59,083 bases of DNA from Pararhodospirillum oryzae. GTDB lineage: Bacteria > Pseudomonadota > Alphaproteobacteria > Rhodospirillales > Rhodospirillaceae. The notes under the pieces are model-generated. The model was not told where the DNA came from. It saw only the letters and a list, made by a program, of their open reading frames with translations, and did no database searches. Of the stretch, positions 34,202-42,590 are shown one piece after another. The stretch lies in the NCBI RefSeq assembly GCF_007992075.1, contig NZ_BJZO01000012.1:1-59083 (forward strand), written 5' to 3'. The number at the start of each line of letters is the position of its first letter. Position 1 is the first letter of the stretch. The position numbers and the translations under genes are program-made.

Positions 34202-34836
34202 GCCGGGAAAAATCGGAAACCCTGGCGGCCCGGATCGCCGAGGTGCTCGCGGAGCGCATCATCGCCGGCGCCCTGGCCCCGGGCGAGCGCTTGCGTCAGG
34301 AAGGGCTGGCGACGGAATTCGGGGCCAGCCATGTGCCGGTGCGCGAGGCGTTCCGCCGGCTGGAAGCGCAGGGGCTGGTGGTCAGCGAACCGCGCCGGGG
34401 GGTCAAGGTGGCGCCGGTGGATCCGGCCGACGTGCGCGAGGTCGCCGAGATGCGCGCCGCCCTGGAAGGCCTGGCGCTGCGCCACGCCGTTCCCCACCTG
34501 ACGGACGCCATCTTGGATCAGGCCGAGGACGCCCTTCGGGCCGGAGACAAGGCGCCGGACGTGCGGGCCTGGGAAGAGGCTAACCGCCGTTTTCACCGCC
34601 TTTTGCTGGCGCCGTGCGGCATGAAGCGGCTGCTGTCGGCGCTTGACGACCTGCACGCGGCCAGCGCCCGTTTCCTGTTCGCGGGCTGGCGTTCGGAATG
34701 GGAGGCTCCCTCGGATCGCGACCACCGCGCGATCTTGAACGCCCTGCGCCAGGGCCATGCCGACACCGCCGTGGCCATCCTGGTCCGCCATGTCCAGGCC
34801 ATCGCCCAGCCCTCCGCCAAGGTCCGGAAAGGGTGA
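34198..34836 (+). CDS. GntR-family (FCD domain) transcriptional regulator
   Basis: 212 residues. The winged-helix domain (~10-75) contains LAPGERLRQEGLATEFGASHVPVREAFRRLEAQGLV, standard for FadR/VanR-type GntR proteins. The C-terminal FCD helical domain includes EMRAALEGLALRHA, ANRRFHRLLL and DHRAILNALRQGHADTA, which hold metal-binding Asp/His positions. Ligand unknown; many members sense organic acids. Coupled by ATGA overlap to the GGDEF-EAL gene, so it is cotranscribed and perhaps functionally tied to it. Confidence 0.92.
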   Translation: MSREKSETLAARIAEVLAERIIAGALAPGERLRQEGLATEFGASHVPVREAFRRLEAQGLVVSEPRRGVKVAPVDPADVREVAEMRAALEGLALRHAVPHLTDAILDQAEDALRAGDKAPDVRAWEEANRRFHRLLLAPCGMKRLLSALDDLHAASARFLFAGWRSEWEAPSDRDHRAILNALRQGHADTAVAILVRHVQAIAQPSAKVRKG

Positions 34837-34893
34837 CCGGGGGTCGGGGAACCGGGAGGCCCGCGTTTCCCCGCCCCCCGCGAGGCCGGGCGA

Positions 34894-36363
34894 TCAGGTC
34901 TCGGGGGAGAAGGGGGCCTTGATTCCGCGCAGGCGCATGTAGCGGCCCAGCAGGCGCCCGCCTTGCAGCTCGGTGATGAAACGGCGCAGGCGTTCCACTT
35001 CCCCCTTCAGGTAGGCCACGTCGGCTTCAAGGTCCTCGCCATGCGCCATTTCGGCCTGCAGGCGATCGCTCAGGAAAGCATTTTCGCCCTTCAGGCGTTC
35101 GTGCCCCTCTCGCAGCCGCTTGATTTCGGCCTGGGTCTCGGCCCGGGTGGCGTTCAACTCGGCCCGGGTGGCGGCCAGGTCGGAAAAGGCGACCTGCGCC
35201 TTGCCCAGTTCGGCCAGCACCGCTTTCTTGTCGTTGCGCAGGTCCTGGGCGGCCAGATCGGCCTCGTGCAGAAGCTGTAGGCGCTGGGCCGCCTCGCGCA
35301 GGGCGTCGGCCAGGCGTTCGCGCAGATCCGCGATCGCCACGGCCTGGTCGTGCACGGTACGCGGTTCGGCGTAGGCGGTGTCCAGGGCCACCAGCAGTTC
35401 ATCGACCCCGGGAGTCATGCGGCTGGTGCGCAGGCAGTCGCGCAGGCGCGTGGCCTCGTCGGCGGCGAAGTCCTGGGCCTGCAAGGCCGCCAGTTCCTCG
35501 GGGGGCGGCTGGGCGCCGTCGGCCTGGGCCTGGGCCAGGGTTTCGCCGTAGCCCAGGCGGTGCAACAGGTCCGCGCCCCACAGGGCAAGGCCGGCCTGCT
35601 TTTCCTCGCGGGTCAAGGTCGTGCGCCACACGTCCAGGCTATCGGCGTGCACGCGCTTGGTGGAGAGGATCTTCTGGTCGCCCAGCGCCGAGGCGCGGTA
35701 GGCGGCGGGCGCTTCCAGGGGCGCGTCGGGGGCGGAGACGGGGGCGTCGAGGTCCAGGAACTCGAAGAGGCGCGCCATCTGGCCGGCGGTATCGCGCACT
35801 AGGTCCTCGTAGCGCATCACCAAGCGGCGGGGGTGGGGCGTCGTGGCCTGCTCGGCCAGGCGGCGCAGGCCCACGGCCAGGTCGGTGTACAGCGCGAGAC
35901 GGCGCCCGGCCGGCCGGTCGTTCAGGATGTCGAAGTCCCAACTGCTCTTGAACGACGCCAGGATGGAAAACGGGTTGCGCAGCAACACGATCTGGCGGGC
36001 GTTGGGGAACAGGGATTCCAGGCGGTCCCCCAGCATGTGGTAGCGCGGCGTCTTGTCCACGAACAGGTCGGCGCCCTGCTGGGCCAGTTTCTGATTGTAA
36101 AGATCGACGGCCAGGGAACGCGTCAGCGCATCGCGGTCGATGCCGGTCAGGAACTGGGCGAACCCCTCGCCGATCAGGGGCGCGCCGGCGGGATGGCGCG
36201 GCGGGATCTGGCCCAGGCTGTCAAGGGCGAGCAGCAACCAGGGTTCGGGAGGCGCCATGACGCGGGGGTGACGATCAAGGAGCACCGACAGAAGCGTGGT
36301 GCCCGAACGCGGCATTCCCAACAGGAAAACAAGATTATTTCCTTGGCAATCAATAGGCATCAA
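34894..36363 (-). CDS. Sulfotransferase-family protein with C-terminal coiled coil
   Basis: 489 residues. Residues ~8-260 form a P-loop sulfotransferase: LLGMPRSGTTLLS is the PAPS 5'-phosphosulfate loop, and IVLLRNPFSILASFKSSW the 3'-phosphate motif. From ~330 to ~470 heptad-rich sequence (LADALREAAQRLQLL, then AELNATRAETQAEIKRLREGH) makes a long coiled coil. The acceptor is unknown; carbohydrate or lipid sulfation, or a role in surface glycan assembly, is inferred from the family. Double Met at the start. Confidence 0.85.
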   Translation of the reverse strand: MMPIDCQGNNLVFLLGMPRSGTTLLSVLLDRHPRVMAPPEPWLLLALDSLGQIPPRHPAGAPLIGEGFAQFLTGIDRDALTRSLAVDLYNQKLAQQGADLFVDKTPRYHMLGDRLESLFPNARQIVLLRNPFSILASFKSSWDFDILNDRPAGRRLALYTDLAVGLRRLAEQATTPHPRRLVMRYEDLVRDTAGQMARLFEFLDLDAPVSAPDAPLEAPAAYRASALGDQKILSTKRVHADSLDVWRTTLTREEKQAGLALWGADLLHRLGYGETLAQAQADGAQPPPEELAALQAQDFAADEATRLRDCLRTSRMTPGVDELLVALDTAYAEPRTVHDQAVAIADLRERLADALREAAQRLQLLHEADLAAQDLRNDKKAVLAELGKAQVAFSDLAATRAELNATRAETQAEIKRLREGHERLKGENAFLSDRLQAEMAHGEDLEADVAYLKGEVERLRRFITELQGGRLLGRYMRLRGIKAPFSPET

Positions 36364-36457
36364 GAACCTCTCCCCACGGGCCGACGGCCCCGAGTATAGG
36401 GGATTTCCTTGCGCCGCGTCTTGGTTCGATTGGGATCAAAGGGGGGCTATCCCGCCG

Positions 36458-36495
36458 GTTCCCTTCCCCGTGGCGGACAGCCCGGGGAAGGGAAC
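36458..36495 (-). terminator. Terminator of the metY-hemB operon
   Basis: A 13-bp perfect inverted repeat (36458-36470 with 36483-36495, GTTCCCTTCCCCG/CGGGGAAGGGAAC) with a 12-nt loop lies 10 bases after the hemB stop on the minus strand. T richness afterwards is modest. Confidence 0.7.
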
Positions 36496-36505
36496 GGCAA
36501 CGGGG

Positions 36506-37522
36506 TCAGGCGCGGGCCTTCAGCAGGCGGGCGGCCTCGACGGCGCAGTAGGTCAAAACAGCGTCGGCGCCGGCGCGCTTGAACGACATCAAGGTTTCCA
36601 AAACGGTCTTGTCGTTGTCCAGCCAGCCGTTTTGCACCGCGGCCTTGAGCATCGCGTACTCGCCGCTCACGTGGTAGGCGAAGGTGGGCAGGCCAAAGGT
36701 TTCCTTCACCCTGTGGATGATGTCCAGGTAGGGCAGGCCCGGCTTGACCATGACGGTGTCGGCGCCTTCCTGGATATCCATCGCCACTTCGCGGATGGCC
36801 TCGTCCGTGTTGGCCGGGTTCATCTGGTAGGTTTTCTTGTCGCCCTTCAGCGCGCCATGGGTGCCCAGCGCGTCGCGGAACGGCCCGTAATAGGCGCTGG
36901 CATACTTGGCGGCATAGGAACAGATCTGCACCCGCTGCAAGCCCTCGGCGTCCAGGGTCTCGCGAATGGCCCGGATGCGGCCGTCCATCATGTCGGAAGG
37001 CGCGATCACGTCGCATCCGGCCTGGGCCTGGACCAGCGACTGCCGGCACAGGGCCTCGACGGTTTCGTCATTGAGGATCTGGCCGTCCTTGACGATGCCG
37101 TCGTGGCCGTCGGAGTTGAACGGATCCAGGGCCACGTCGCACAGCACGCCGATATCGGGCACGGCGGCCTTGATGGCGCGCACGGCCCGGCAGACCAGAT
37201 TATCCGGATTGCCCGATTCCCGCCCGTCCGGCGTCTTCAAGGCGGGATCGATGCACGGGAACAGGGCAATGACCGGAATGCCAAGATCGCGCGCCTCGCG
37301 GGCGGCTTCGACCAGAAGGTCGATGGACAACCGGTCCACGCCCGGCATGCTGGCGACGGCTTCCCGCTTGCCTTCGCCTTCAATGACGAACACGGGCCAG
37401 ATCAGATCATTGGCCGTCAAGGTGTTCTCGGCCACCAGGCGCCGGGACCAGTCGTCCCGGCGTGGGCGGCGCAAGCGGGTGTGGGGAAAGCTCCCCACGG
37501 CGTAAGGATGGGGTGTGTTCAC
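36506..37522 (-). CDS. hemB: Delta-aminolevulinic acid dehydratase (porphobilinogen synthase)
   Basis: 338 residues. It condenses two 5-aminolevulinates to porphobilinogen, the common precursor of haem, bacteriochlorophyll and cobalamin. APSDMMDGRI and MVKPG carry the two active-site lysine regions, and YQMNPAN is conserved. The metal loop reads DVALDPFNSDGHDG: Asp/Asn/Ser replace the three zinc cysteines of E. coli-type enzymes, so it is a zinc-independent, Mg2+/monovalent-cation type. The GTG start overlaps the TGA of metY (GTGA), implying coupled translation. It feeds the pathways in which bchE and cobQ, also in this window, act. Confidence 0.96.
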   Translation of the reverse strand: MNTPHPYAVGSFPHTRLRRPRRDDWSRRLVAENTLTANDLIWPVFVIEGEGKREAVASMPGVDRLSIDLLVEAAREARDLGIPVIALFPCIDPALKTPDGRESGNPDNLVCRAVRAIKAAVPDIGVLCDVALDPFNSDGHDGIVKDGQILNDETVEALCRQSLVQAQAGCDVIAPSDMMDGRIRAIRETLDAEGLQRVQICSYAAKYASAYYGPFRDALGTHGALKGDKKTYQMNPANTDEAIREVAMDIQEGADTVMVKPGLPYLDIIHRVKETFGLPTFAYHVSGEYAMLKAAVQNGWLDNDKTVLETLMSFKRAGADAVLTYCAVEAARLLKARA

Positions 37523-38811
37523 AACGACTCCAGCGCTTGTCTCAGGTCACCGATGATGTCGTCGATGTGTTCGATTCCAATCGACAGCCGGACATACCCC
37601 TCTGAAACGCCGGATGCAAGCTGGTCCTCCGGCGACAACTGGCTGTGGGTGGTGGTCGCCGGGTGGATGGCCAGGCTGCGGGCATCACCGATGTTAGCGA
37701 CGTGATAGAACAACTTCAGGGCGTCGATGAAGCGCCGTCCGGCCTCGCGGCCGCCGGCCAGCTCGAAGCCCAGCAAGGCGCCGTGCCCGCCCGACAAGCC
37801 GGCGTCACGCCGGCGGGCGTCCTCGCCGGTTTGAAGGCTGGGGTGGATGACCCGGGTCACCGCCGGGTGCGCGGCCAGGAACGCGGCCACCTGGGTGGCG
37901 TTCGCGCAGTGGGCGCGCATGCGCAAGGCCAGGGTTTCCAGCCCCTGGATCAGCATGAAGGCGTTGAACGGGCTGAGCGCCGCCCCCAGGTCACGCAGCA
38001 AGGTGACGCGCAGGCGCAGGATATAGGCGATCGGCCCCAGGGGCTTGGCCGCGTCGATCCAGCGCGCCCCGTGATAGCTGGGGTCGGGATCGGACAGGGT
38101 GGGGAAACGCTCGGCATGGGTTTCCCAGTCGAAGGTGCCGCCGTCCACGACCAGGCCGCCGATGCTGGTGCCATGTCCCCCCAGGTACTTGGTCGCCGAA
38201 TACACGACAACGGCCGCGCCCAGGGCCAGCGGACGGCACAAAATGGGGGCCGCCGTGTTGTCGACGATCAGGGGCACGCCCAGCTCCTTGCCGATCGCCG
38301 CGACCTCGGCGATCGGGAAAACGCGCAGCTTGGGATTGGGCAGCGTTTCGGCGTAGTAGGCCCGGGTGCGCGAATCCGTGGCGGCGCGGAAGGCCTCGGG
38401 GTCGGCCGGATCCACGAAGCGCGCCTCGATCCCCAGCTGCGAGAGCGTGTTGCCAAACAGGTTCCAGGTGCCGCCATAGAGGTCGGTCGAGGTCACGAAG
38501 TTATCGCCGGCCTGGCACAGGTTGAGAATCGCATAGGTGCTGGCCGCCTGGCCCGAGGCCACGGCCACCGCCGCCGCGCCCCCTTCCAGGGCCGCCACCC
38601 GTTGCTCCAGCACGTCGGTGGTCGGGTTCATGATGCGGGTATAGATGTTCCCCAGCTCCTTGAGCGCGAACAGGTTGGCCGCGTGGTCGGTGTCGCGGAA
38701 CTGATACGAGGTCGTCTGATACAAGGGCACGGCCACCGATCCGGTGGTGGGATCGGCCCGGTAGCCGGCATGCAAAAGCAGGGTTTCGGGATGAACGCTG
38801 TTTATCGACAT
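37519..38811 (-). CDS. metY: O-acetylhomoserine sulfhydrylase (PLP enzyme)
   Basis: 430 residues, the length of MetY/MetZ. ETLLLHAGYRADPTTGSVAVP is the usual start, YSATKYLGGHG carries the PLP lysine, and YYAETLPNPKL and the SHLTTTHSQL-like HPATTTHSQL segment identify it as O-acetyl- rather than O-succinyl-homoserine type. It makes homocysteine from O-acetylhomoserine and sulfide. ATG 38811 has AAGGA about 8 bases upstream; the open frame further up is not conserved. Followed by hemB with a 4-base overlap. A palindromic site lies in its promoter region. Confidence 0.94.
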   Translation of the reverse strand: MSINSVHPETLLLHAGYRADPTTGSVAVPLYQTTSYQFRDTDHAANLFALKELGNIYTRIMNPTTDVLEQRVAALEGGAAAVAVASGQAASTYAILNLCQAGDNFVTSTDLYGGTWNLFGNTLSQLGIEARFVDPADPEAFRAATDSRTRAYYAETLPNPKLRVFPIAEVAAIGKELGVPLIVDNTAAPILCRPLALGAAVVVYSATKYLGGHGTSIGGLVVDGGTFDWETHAERFPTLSDPDPSYHGARWIDAAKPLGPIAYILRLRVTLLRDLGAALSPFNAFMLIQGLETLALRMRAHCANATQVAAFLAAHPAVTRVIHPSLQTGEDARRRDAGLSGGHGALLGFELAGGREAGRRFIDALKLFYHVANIGDARSLAIHPATTTHSQLSPEDQLASGVSEGYVRLSIGIEHIDDIIGDLRQALESL

Positions 38812-38902
38812 GGGGCGGGTTCCTTGGCGAAGGGTGAACGAGACGTGCGCTCTGTGGCCCTGACTGTGGGCGGAACAGTCGAGGGTTTCAAGGGAAAAGC
38901 TC

Positions 38903-38932
38903 GATTTATCCATTAGATAATTTCATGTGAAA
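38903..38932 (-). promoter_or_regulatory. Predicted metY promoter with palindromic operator
   Basis: On the minus strand TTCACA and TAAATC are 17 bases apart and enclose the inverted repeat TTATC-N5-GATAA (38906-38920). The block is AT-rich in a GC-rich setting. A repressor site is plausible; the regulator is unknown. Confidence 0.4.
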
Positions 38933-38983
38933 GCGACCCGGGGTCGGGCAGGGAGTCCGGGCGGTCCGTCAGCGGGTATCGGT

Positions 38984-38997
38984 TGACGTAAACGTCA
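38984..38997. promoter_or_regulatory. LiuR-like palindrome upstream of the valine catabolic operon
   Basis: TGACGT-AA-ACGTCA is a perfect 6-bp-arm palindrome about 80 bases before the acyl-CoA dehydrogenase start. It resembles sites described for LiuR, a MerR-family regulator of branched-chain amino acid breakdown. A TATAGT (39030-39035) further down may be the -10 box. Confidence 0.5.
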
Positions 38998-39076
38998 GTT
39001 TGCCCCTTTCCCGGGGGCGGCCGGACCGCTATAGTTGGCGCAACCCATAAGGGACGAACCGGGAGGAAAACAGGGA

Positions 39077-40216
39077 ATGACCTTTGATCTGACCGAGGAC
39101 CAGCGCCAGTTCCAGGCGGTGGCCCGGGCCTTCGCCGAATCCGAGATACGCCCGCACGCGGCCCGCTGGGACGAGGAAAAAATCTTCCCCGAGGACACCT
39201 TGCGCGCCGCCGCCGCCCTTGGGTTCGCGGGCATCTATTGCCGCGAGGAACTGGGGGGCGCGGGCCTGACCCGTCTGGATGCCGCCTTGATCTTCGAGGA
39301 ACTGGCGAGTGCCTGCCCCTCGACCACCGCCTACCTGACCATCCACAACATGGTGTCGTGGATGATCGACCGCTTTGCCACGCATGACCTGCGCCAGCGT
39401 CTGCTGCCGTCCTTGCTGAGCATGGAGCTGTTTGGCAGCTACTGCCTGACCGAGCCCGGGGCCGGGTCGGACGCGGCGTCCTTGCGCACCCGCGCCCGGC
39501 GCGAGGGCGAGGACTATATTCTGGACGGCCAGAAGGCGTTCATCTCGGGCGGCGGGCGCTCGGATGTGTATGTGGTGATGGCGCGCACCGGTGCCGAGGG
39601 CGCGCGCGGCATCACGGCCTTGGTGGTGGAAAAGGGGACGCCGGGGCTGTCGTTTGGCAAGCAGGAAGCCAAGATGGGCTGGAACAGTCAGCCCACGTGC
39701 ACCGTCTTGTTCGATGGGGTGCGGGTGCCGGCCGAGAACCGCCTGGGCGAGGAGGGGGAAGGGTTTCGCTTCGCCATGATGGGCCTGGATGGCGGACGCC
39801 TCAACATCGGCGCCTGTTCGCTGGGAGGTGCCCGCGCCGCCATGGCCGCCGCCCTTGATCATGTCCGCGACCGCCGCCAGTTCGGTCAGGCCATCGCCGA
39901 TTTCCAGGCCACCCGCTTCAAGCTGGCCGACATGGCCACCCATCTGGAAGCGGCGCGGGCCTTGCTGCACAAGGCCGCCGCCCGCCTGGACGCGGGCGAT
40001 CCCGACGCCACCCGCTGGTGCGCCATGGCCAAGCGCCTGGCCACCGACACCGGCTTCACGGTGTGCGACGAAGCCCTGCAATTGTTCGGGGGCTATGGCT
40101 ACATCAAGGACTATCCAGTCGAGCGCCTCTTGCGTGATCTTCGCGTGCACCGCATCCTTGAGGGCAGCAACGAGATCATGCGCGTGATCATCGGCCGCCG
40201 GCTGGTCGCGGACTAA
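39077..40216 (+). CDS. Acyl-CoA dehydrogenase, probably isobutyryl-CoA dehydrogenase
   Basis: 379 residues. Family motifs: LTEPGAGSDAASL (FAD/substrate), GQKAFISGGGRSDVYVVMART, then LGGARAAMAAALDHVRDRRQFGQ and EALQLFGGYGYIKDYPVERLLRDLRVHRILEGSNEIMR spanning the catalytic Glu region near the end. It oxidises a short branched acyl-CoA with FAD, passing electrons to ETF. Preference for isobutyryl-CoA is inferred from the next two genes, which continue valine breakdown. GGAGGA about 9 bases before ATG 39077 supports the start. Confidence 0.9.
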   Translation: MTFDLTEDQRQFQAVARAFAESEIRPHAARWDEEKIFPEDTLRAAAALGFAGIYCREELGGAGLTRLDAALIFEELASACPSTTAYLTIHNMVSWMIDRFATHDLRQRLLPSLLSMELFGSYCLTEPGAGSDAASLRTRARREGEDYILDGQKAFISGGGRSDVYVVMARTGAEGARGITALVVEKGTPGLSFGKQEAKMGWNSQPTCTVLFDGVRVPAENRLGEEGEGFRFAMMGLDGGRLNIGACSLGGARAAMAAALDHVRDRRQFGQAIADFQATRFKLADMATHLEAARALLHKAAARLDAGDPDATRWCAMAKRLATDTGFTVCDEALQLFGGYGYIKDYPVERLLRDLRVHRILEGSNEIMRVIIGRRLVAD

Positions 40217-40276
40217 TCGCGCTGTTTCGTTGTCCTGTTTCGTCGTGTCTCCACGCAGAAGGACAGAGTCTTCACC

Positions 40277-41329
40277 ATGAGCTATGACGAGATCCTGTTT
40301 TCGGTCGCCGACGGGGTGGCGGTGGTCACCCTCAACCGCCCCCGGGCGCTCAATGCGTTGACCCTGGACAAGATCCGCCATCTTGACCCGGCGCTCAGGG
40401 TCTGGGCCGATGATTCCGACGTGCGCCTGGTGATCATCGAGGGCACGGGGGAGCGCGCCTTCTGCGCCGGGGGCGACGTGCGCGCCATGGCCCAGGCCGC
40501 GGGACAAGGGCGCTTCGCCGACAACGAAACCTTCTTCGCCGAGGAATACCGGCTCAACCGCCTGATCAAGACCTACCCCAAGCCGTTCGTCGCCCTGATC
40601 GACGGCATCACCATGGGCGGCGGCGTCGGGGTGTCGGTGCACGGGCGCTTTCGTGTCGCGACCGAACGCACCCAGGTGGCCATGCCCGAAACCGGCATTG
40701 GCATGCTGCCCGACGTGGGCGGCACCTGGATCCTGCCCCGCTGTCCGGGGGAGGTGGGCACCTGGATGGCGCTGACCGGGGCGCGCCAGGGCGCCGCCGA
40801 CGCCCTGGCGGCGGGCCTGGCCACCCATTACGTGCCCTCGGAACGCCTGCCCGAGCTGAAGGCCGCCCTGTGCGCCCCCGGCGCCGATCCCGAGGCGGTG
40901 CTGGCCCGCTTCCACGCCGATCCCGGCCCCGCGTCGTGGCCCGCGCGTCAGGCCCTGATCGATCGCTGCTTCGCCGGCGACGACGCGGAAACCATCCTGG
41001 AGGCCCTGGCGGCCGAGGGCGATCCGTGGGCGGCCGAGGCCCGGGCCACCGTGTTGACCAAGTCCCCCCTGTCCACCCGGGTGACGCTGCGCGCCCTGCG
41101 CGAGGGCGCCACCCTCGATTTCGATGGGTGCCTGAGGCAGGAATACCGGCTGGCGTCGCGTCTGACCCGGCTGCCCGATTTCGCGGAAGGGGTGCGGGCG
41201 GTCCTGATCGACAAGGACAATCAACCCCGCTGGTCGCCGGCCACCTTGGATGGCGTGGACCCGGACGCGGTCGAGGCCCTGTTCGCCCCCGGCCCCGAGC
41301 CCGACTTGAACCTGGGACCCCGGCTGTAG
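40277..41329 (+). CDS. 3-hydroxyisobutyryl-CoA hydrolase (crotonase fold)
   Basis: 350 residues, longer than plain enoyl-CoA hydratases and matching HIBYL-CoA hydrolases. CAGGDVRAM forms the oxyanion loop, DGITMGGGVGVSVHG the second, and PETGIGMLPDVGGTWILPR holds the catalytic acid positions. The C-terminal half (GDDAETILEAL, SPLSTRVTLRALREG, LTRLPDFAEGVRAVLIDKDNQPRW) is characteristic. It releases 3-hydroxyisobutyrate for the next enzyme, MmsB. It lies 60 bases after the dehydrogenase gene. Confidence 0.92.
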   Translation: MSYDEILFSVADGVAVVTLNRPRALNALTLDKIRHLDPALRVWADDSDVRLVIIEGTGERAFCAGGDVRAMAQAAGQGRFADNETFFAEEYRLNRLIKTYPKPFVALIDGITMGGGVGVSVHGRFRVATERTQVAMPETGIGMLPDVGGTWILPRCPGEVGTWMALTGARQGAADALAAGLATHYVPSERLPELKAALCAPGADPEAVLARFHADPGPASWPARQALIDRCFAGDDAETILEALAAEGDPWAAEARATVLTKSPLSTRVTLRALREGATLDFDGCLRQEYRLASRLTRLPDFAEGVRAVLIDKDNQPRWSPATLDGVDPDAVEALFAPGPEPDLNLGPRL

Positions 41330-41440
41330 GGGCTCCGGCCCGGCCTTGGCCCGACGTTGGAACGATCCTGTCGTCTTTTCCGACCCCCCTGAAAAAACAG
41401 ACGCCGGCGCCAAAGCCGGCCTGCCAAGCGGAGGAATTCC

Positions 41441-42331
41441 ATGGGAGACATTGCGTTCATCGGGTTGGGGCACATGGGGGGCCCCATGCTGCGCAACCTG
41501 CTGAAGGCGGGCCACGCGGTGCGCGCCTTCGACCGGGTGCCCGAGGCCCTCGACGCGGCCACCGCCGCCGGGGCGCGGGCCGCGTCCTCGCCCGCCGACG
41601 CGGCGCGGGACGCCGAGATGGTGGTGACCATGCTGCCGGCCGGCCGCCATGTTCGATCCGTCTACCTGGAAGACGGCGGCGTGATTGGCGCCGCGCCCCC
41701 GGGGGCCCTGCTGATCGACTGCTCCACCGTGGACGTGACCACCGCCCGCGTGGTCGCCGAACGGGCCCAGGCCCGGGGGCTGGACATGGTGGACGCGCCG
41801 GTTTCGGGCGGCGTGGCCGGGGCCGAGGCCGGTACCTTGACCTTCATGGTCGGCGGCCCCGATGACGCGTTCGAGCGCGCCCGTCCGGTGCTCACGGCGA
41901 TGGGCAAAACCATCGTGCACGCCGGGGGAGCGGGCACCGGGCAGGCGGCCAAGATCTGCAACAACATGCTTCTGGGCATTTCGATGATCGGCACCGCCGA
42001 GGCCTTCATGCTCGGCAAGCGCCTGGGGCTCGATCCGCAAAAACTGTTCGAGATCAGTTCCAAGGCCTCGGGACAGTGCTGGTCGATGACCAGCTACTGC
42101 CCGGTGCCGGGACCGGTGCCGCAAGCCCCCTCCAACCGCGACTACCAGCCCGGATTCGCGGCCGCGATGATGCTCAAGGACCTGAAACTGGCCCAGGAGG
42201 CGGCGGCCGGGTGCGATGCCGCCACCCCCCTGGGCGCGGCGGCGGAAGCCTTGTACAGCCTGTTTTGCAACGCCGGCCACGGTGGCCTTGATTTCTCGGG
42301 CATCATTCGCCTGATCGACGGCCGCGCCTGA
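41441..42331 (+). CDS. mmsB: 3-hydroxyisobutyrate dehydrogenase
   Basis: 296 residues. FIGLGHMGGPM is the NAD(P)-binding loop, DAPVSGGVAGAEAGTL the substrate loop, and GAGTGQAAKICNNMLL contains the catalytic lysine; KDLKLAQEAA completes the family. It oxidises 3-hydroxyisobutyrate to methylmalonate semialdehyde. The next pathway enzyme, mmsA, is not in this window. It probably shares the transcript of the two preceding genes; a GC-rich GCCGGC-GCCAAA-GCCGGC hairpin lies in the 111-base gap before it. Confidence 0.94.
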   Translation: MGDIAFIGLGHMGGPMLRNLLKAGHAVRAFDRVPEALDAATAAGARAASSPADAARDAEMVVTMLPAGRHVRSVYLEDGGVIGAAPPGALLIDCSTVDVTTARVVAERAQARGLDMVDAPVSGGVAGAEAGTLTFMVGGPDDAFERARPVLTAMGKTIVHAGGAGTGQAAKICNNMLLGISMIGTAEAFMLGKRLGLDPQKLFEISSKASGQCWSMTSYCPVPGPVPQAPSNRDYQPGFAAAMMLKDLKLAQEAAAGCDAATPLGAAAEALYSLFCNAGHGGLDFSGIIRLIDGRA

Positions 42332-42590
42332 GCGGACGGGCGGCGGACTGGCGACCCGTCGCGCGACGGCGGGCCCGCGGTCTTGCGAAGCGGGGGGAGA
42401 GAGAGTGCAAAGAGCGCTCCTCTGCGTTATGGTCGATGCCATCCCCCCCCTTTCAAATGCCGCCAAGGGAGCCCCGAGTCCATGCCGCCGGCCGCTTGCC
42501 TCCTGCCCTGGTTTCGCGTCGGGTCGCCGCCTGGCCTGGGGGCGGTTGTCACGCGCCTTGCCGCGCTCTTTCCGTCCTGAGGGCCGGGGC

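Noticed and set aside
38812-38960. SAM-II riboswitch upstream of metY
   Set aside because: The TGATTTAA and GCTAAA elements expected for SAM-II were not found.
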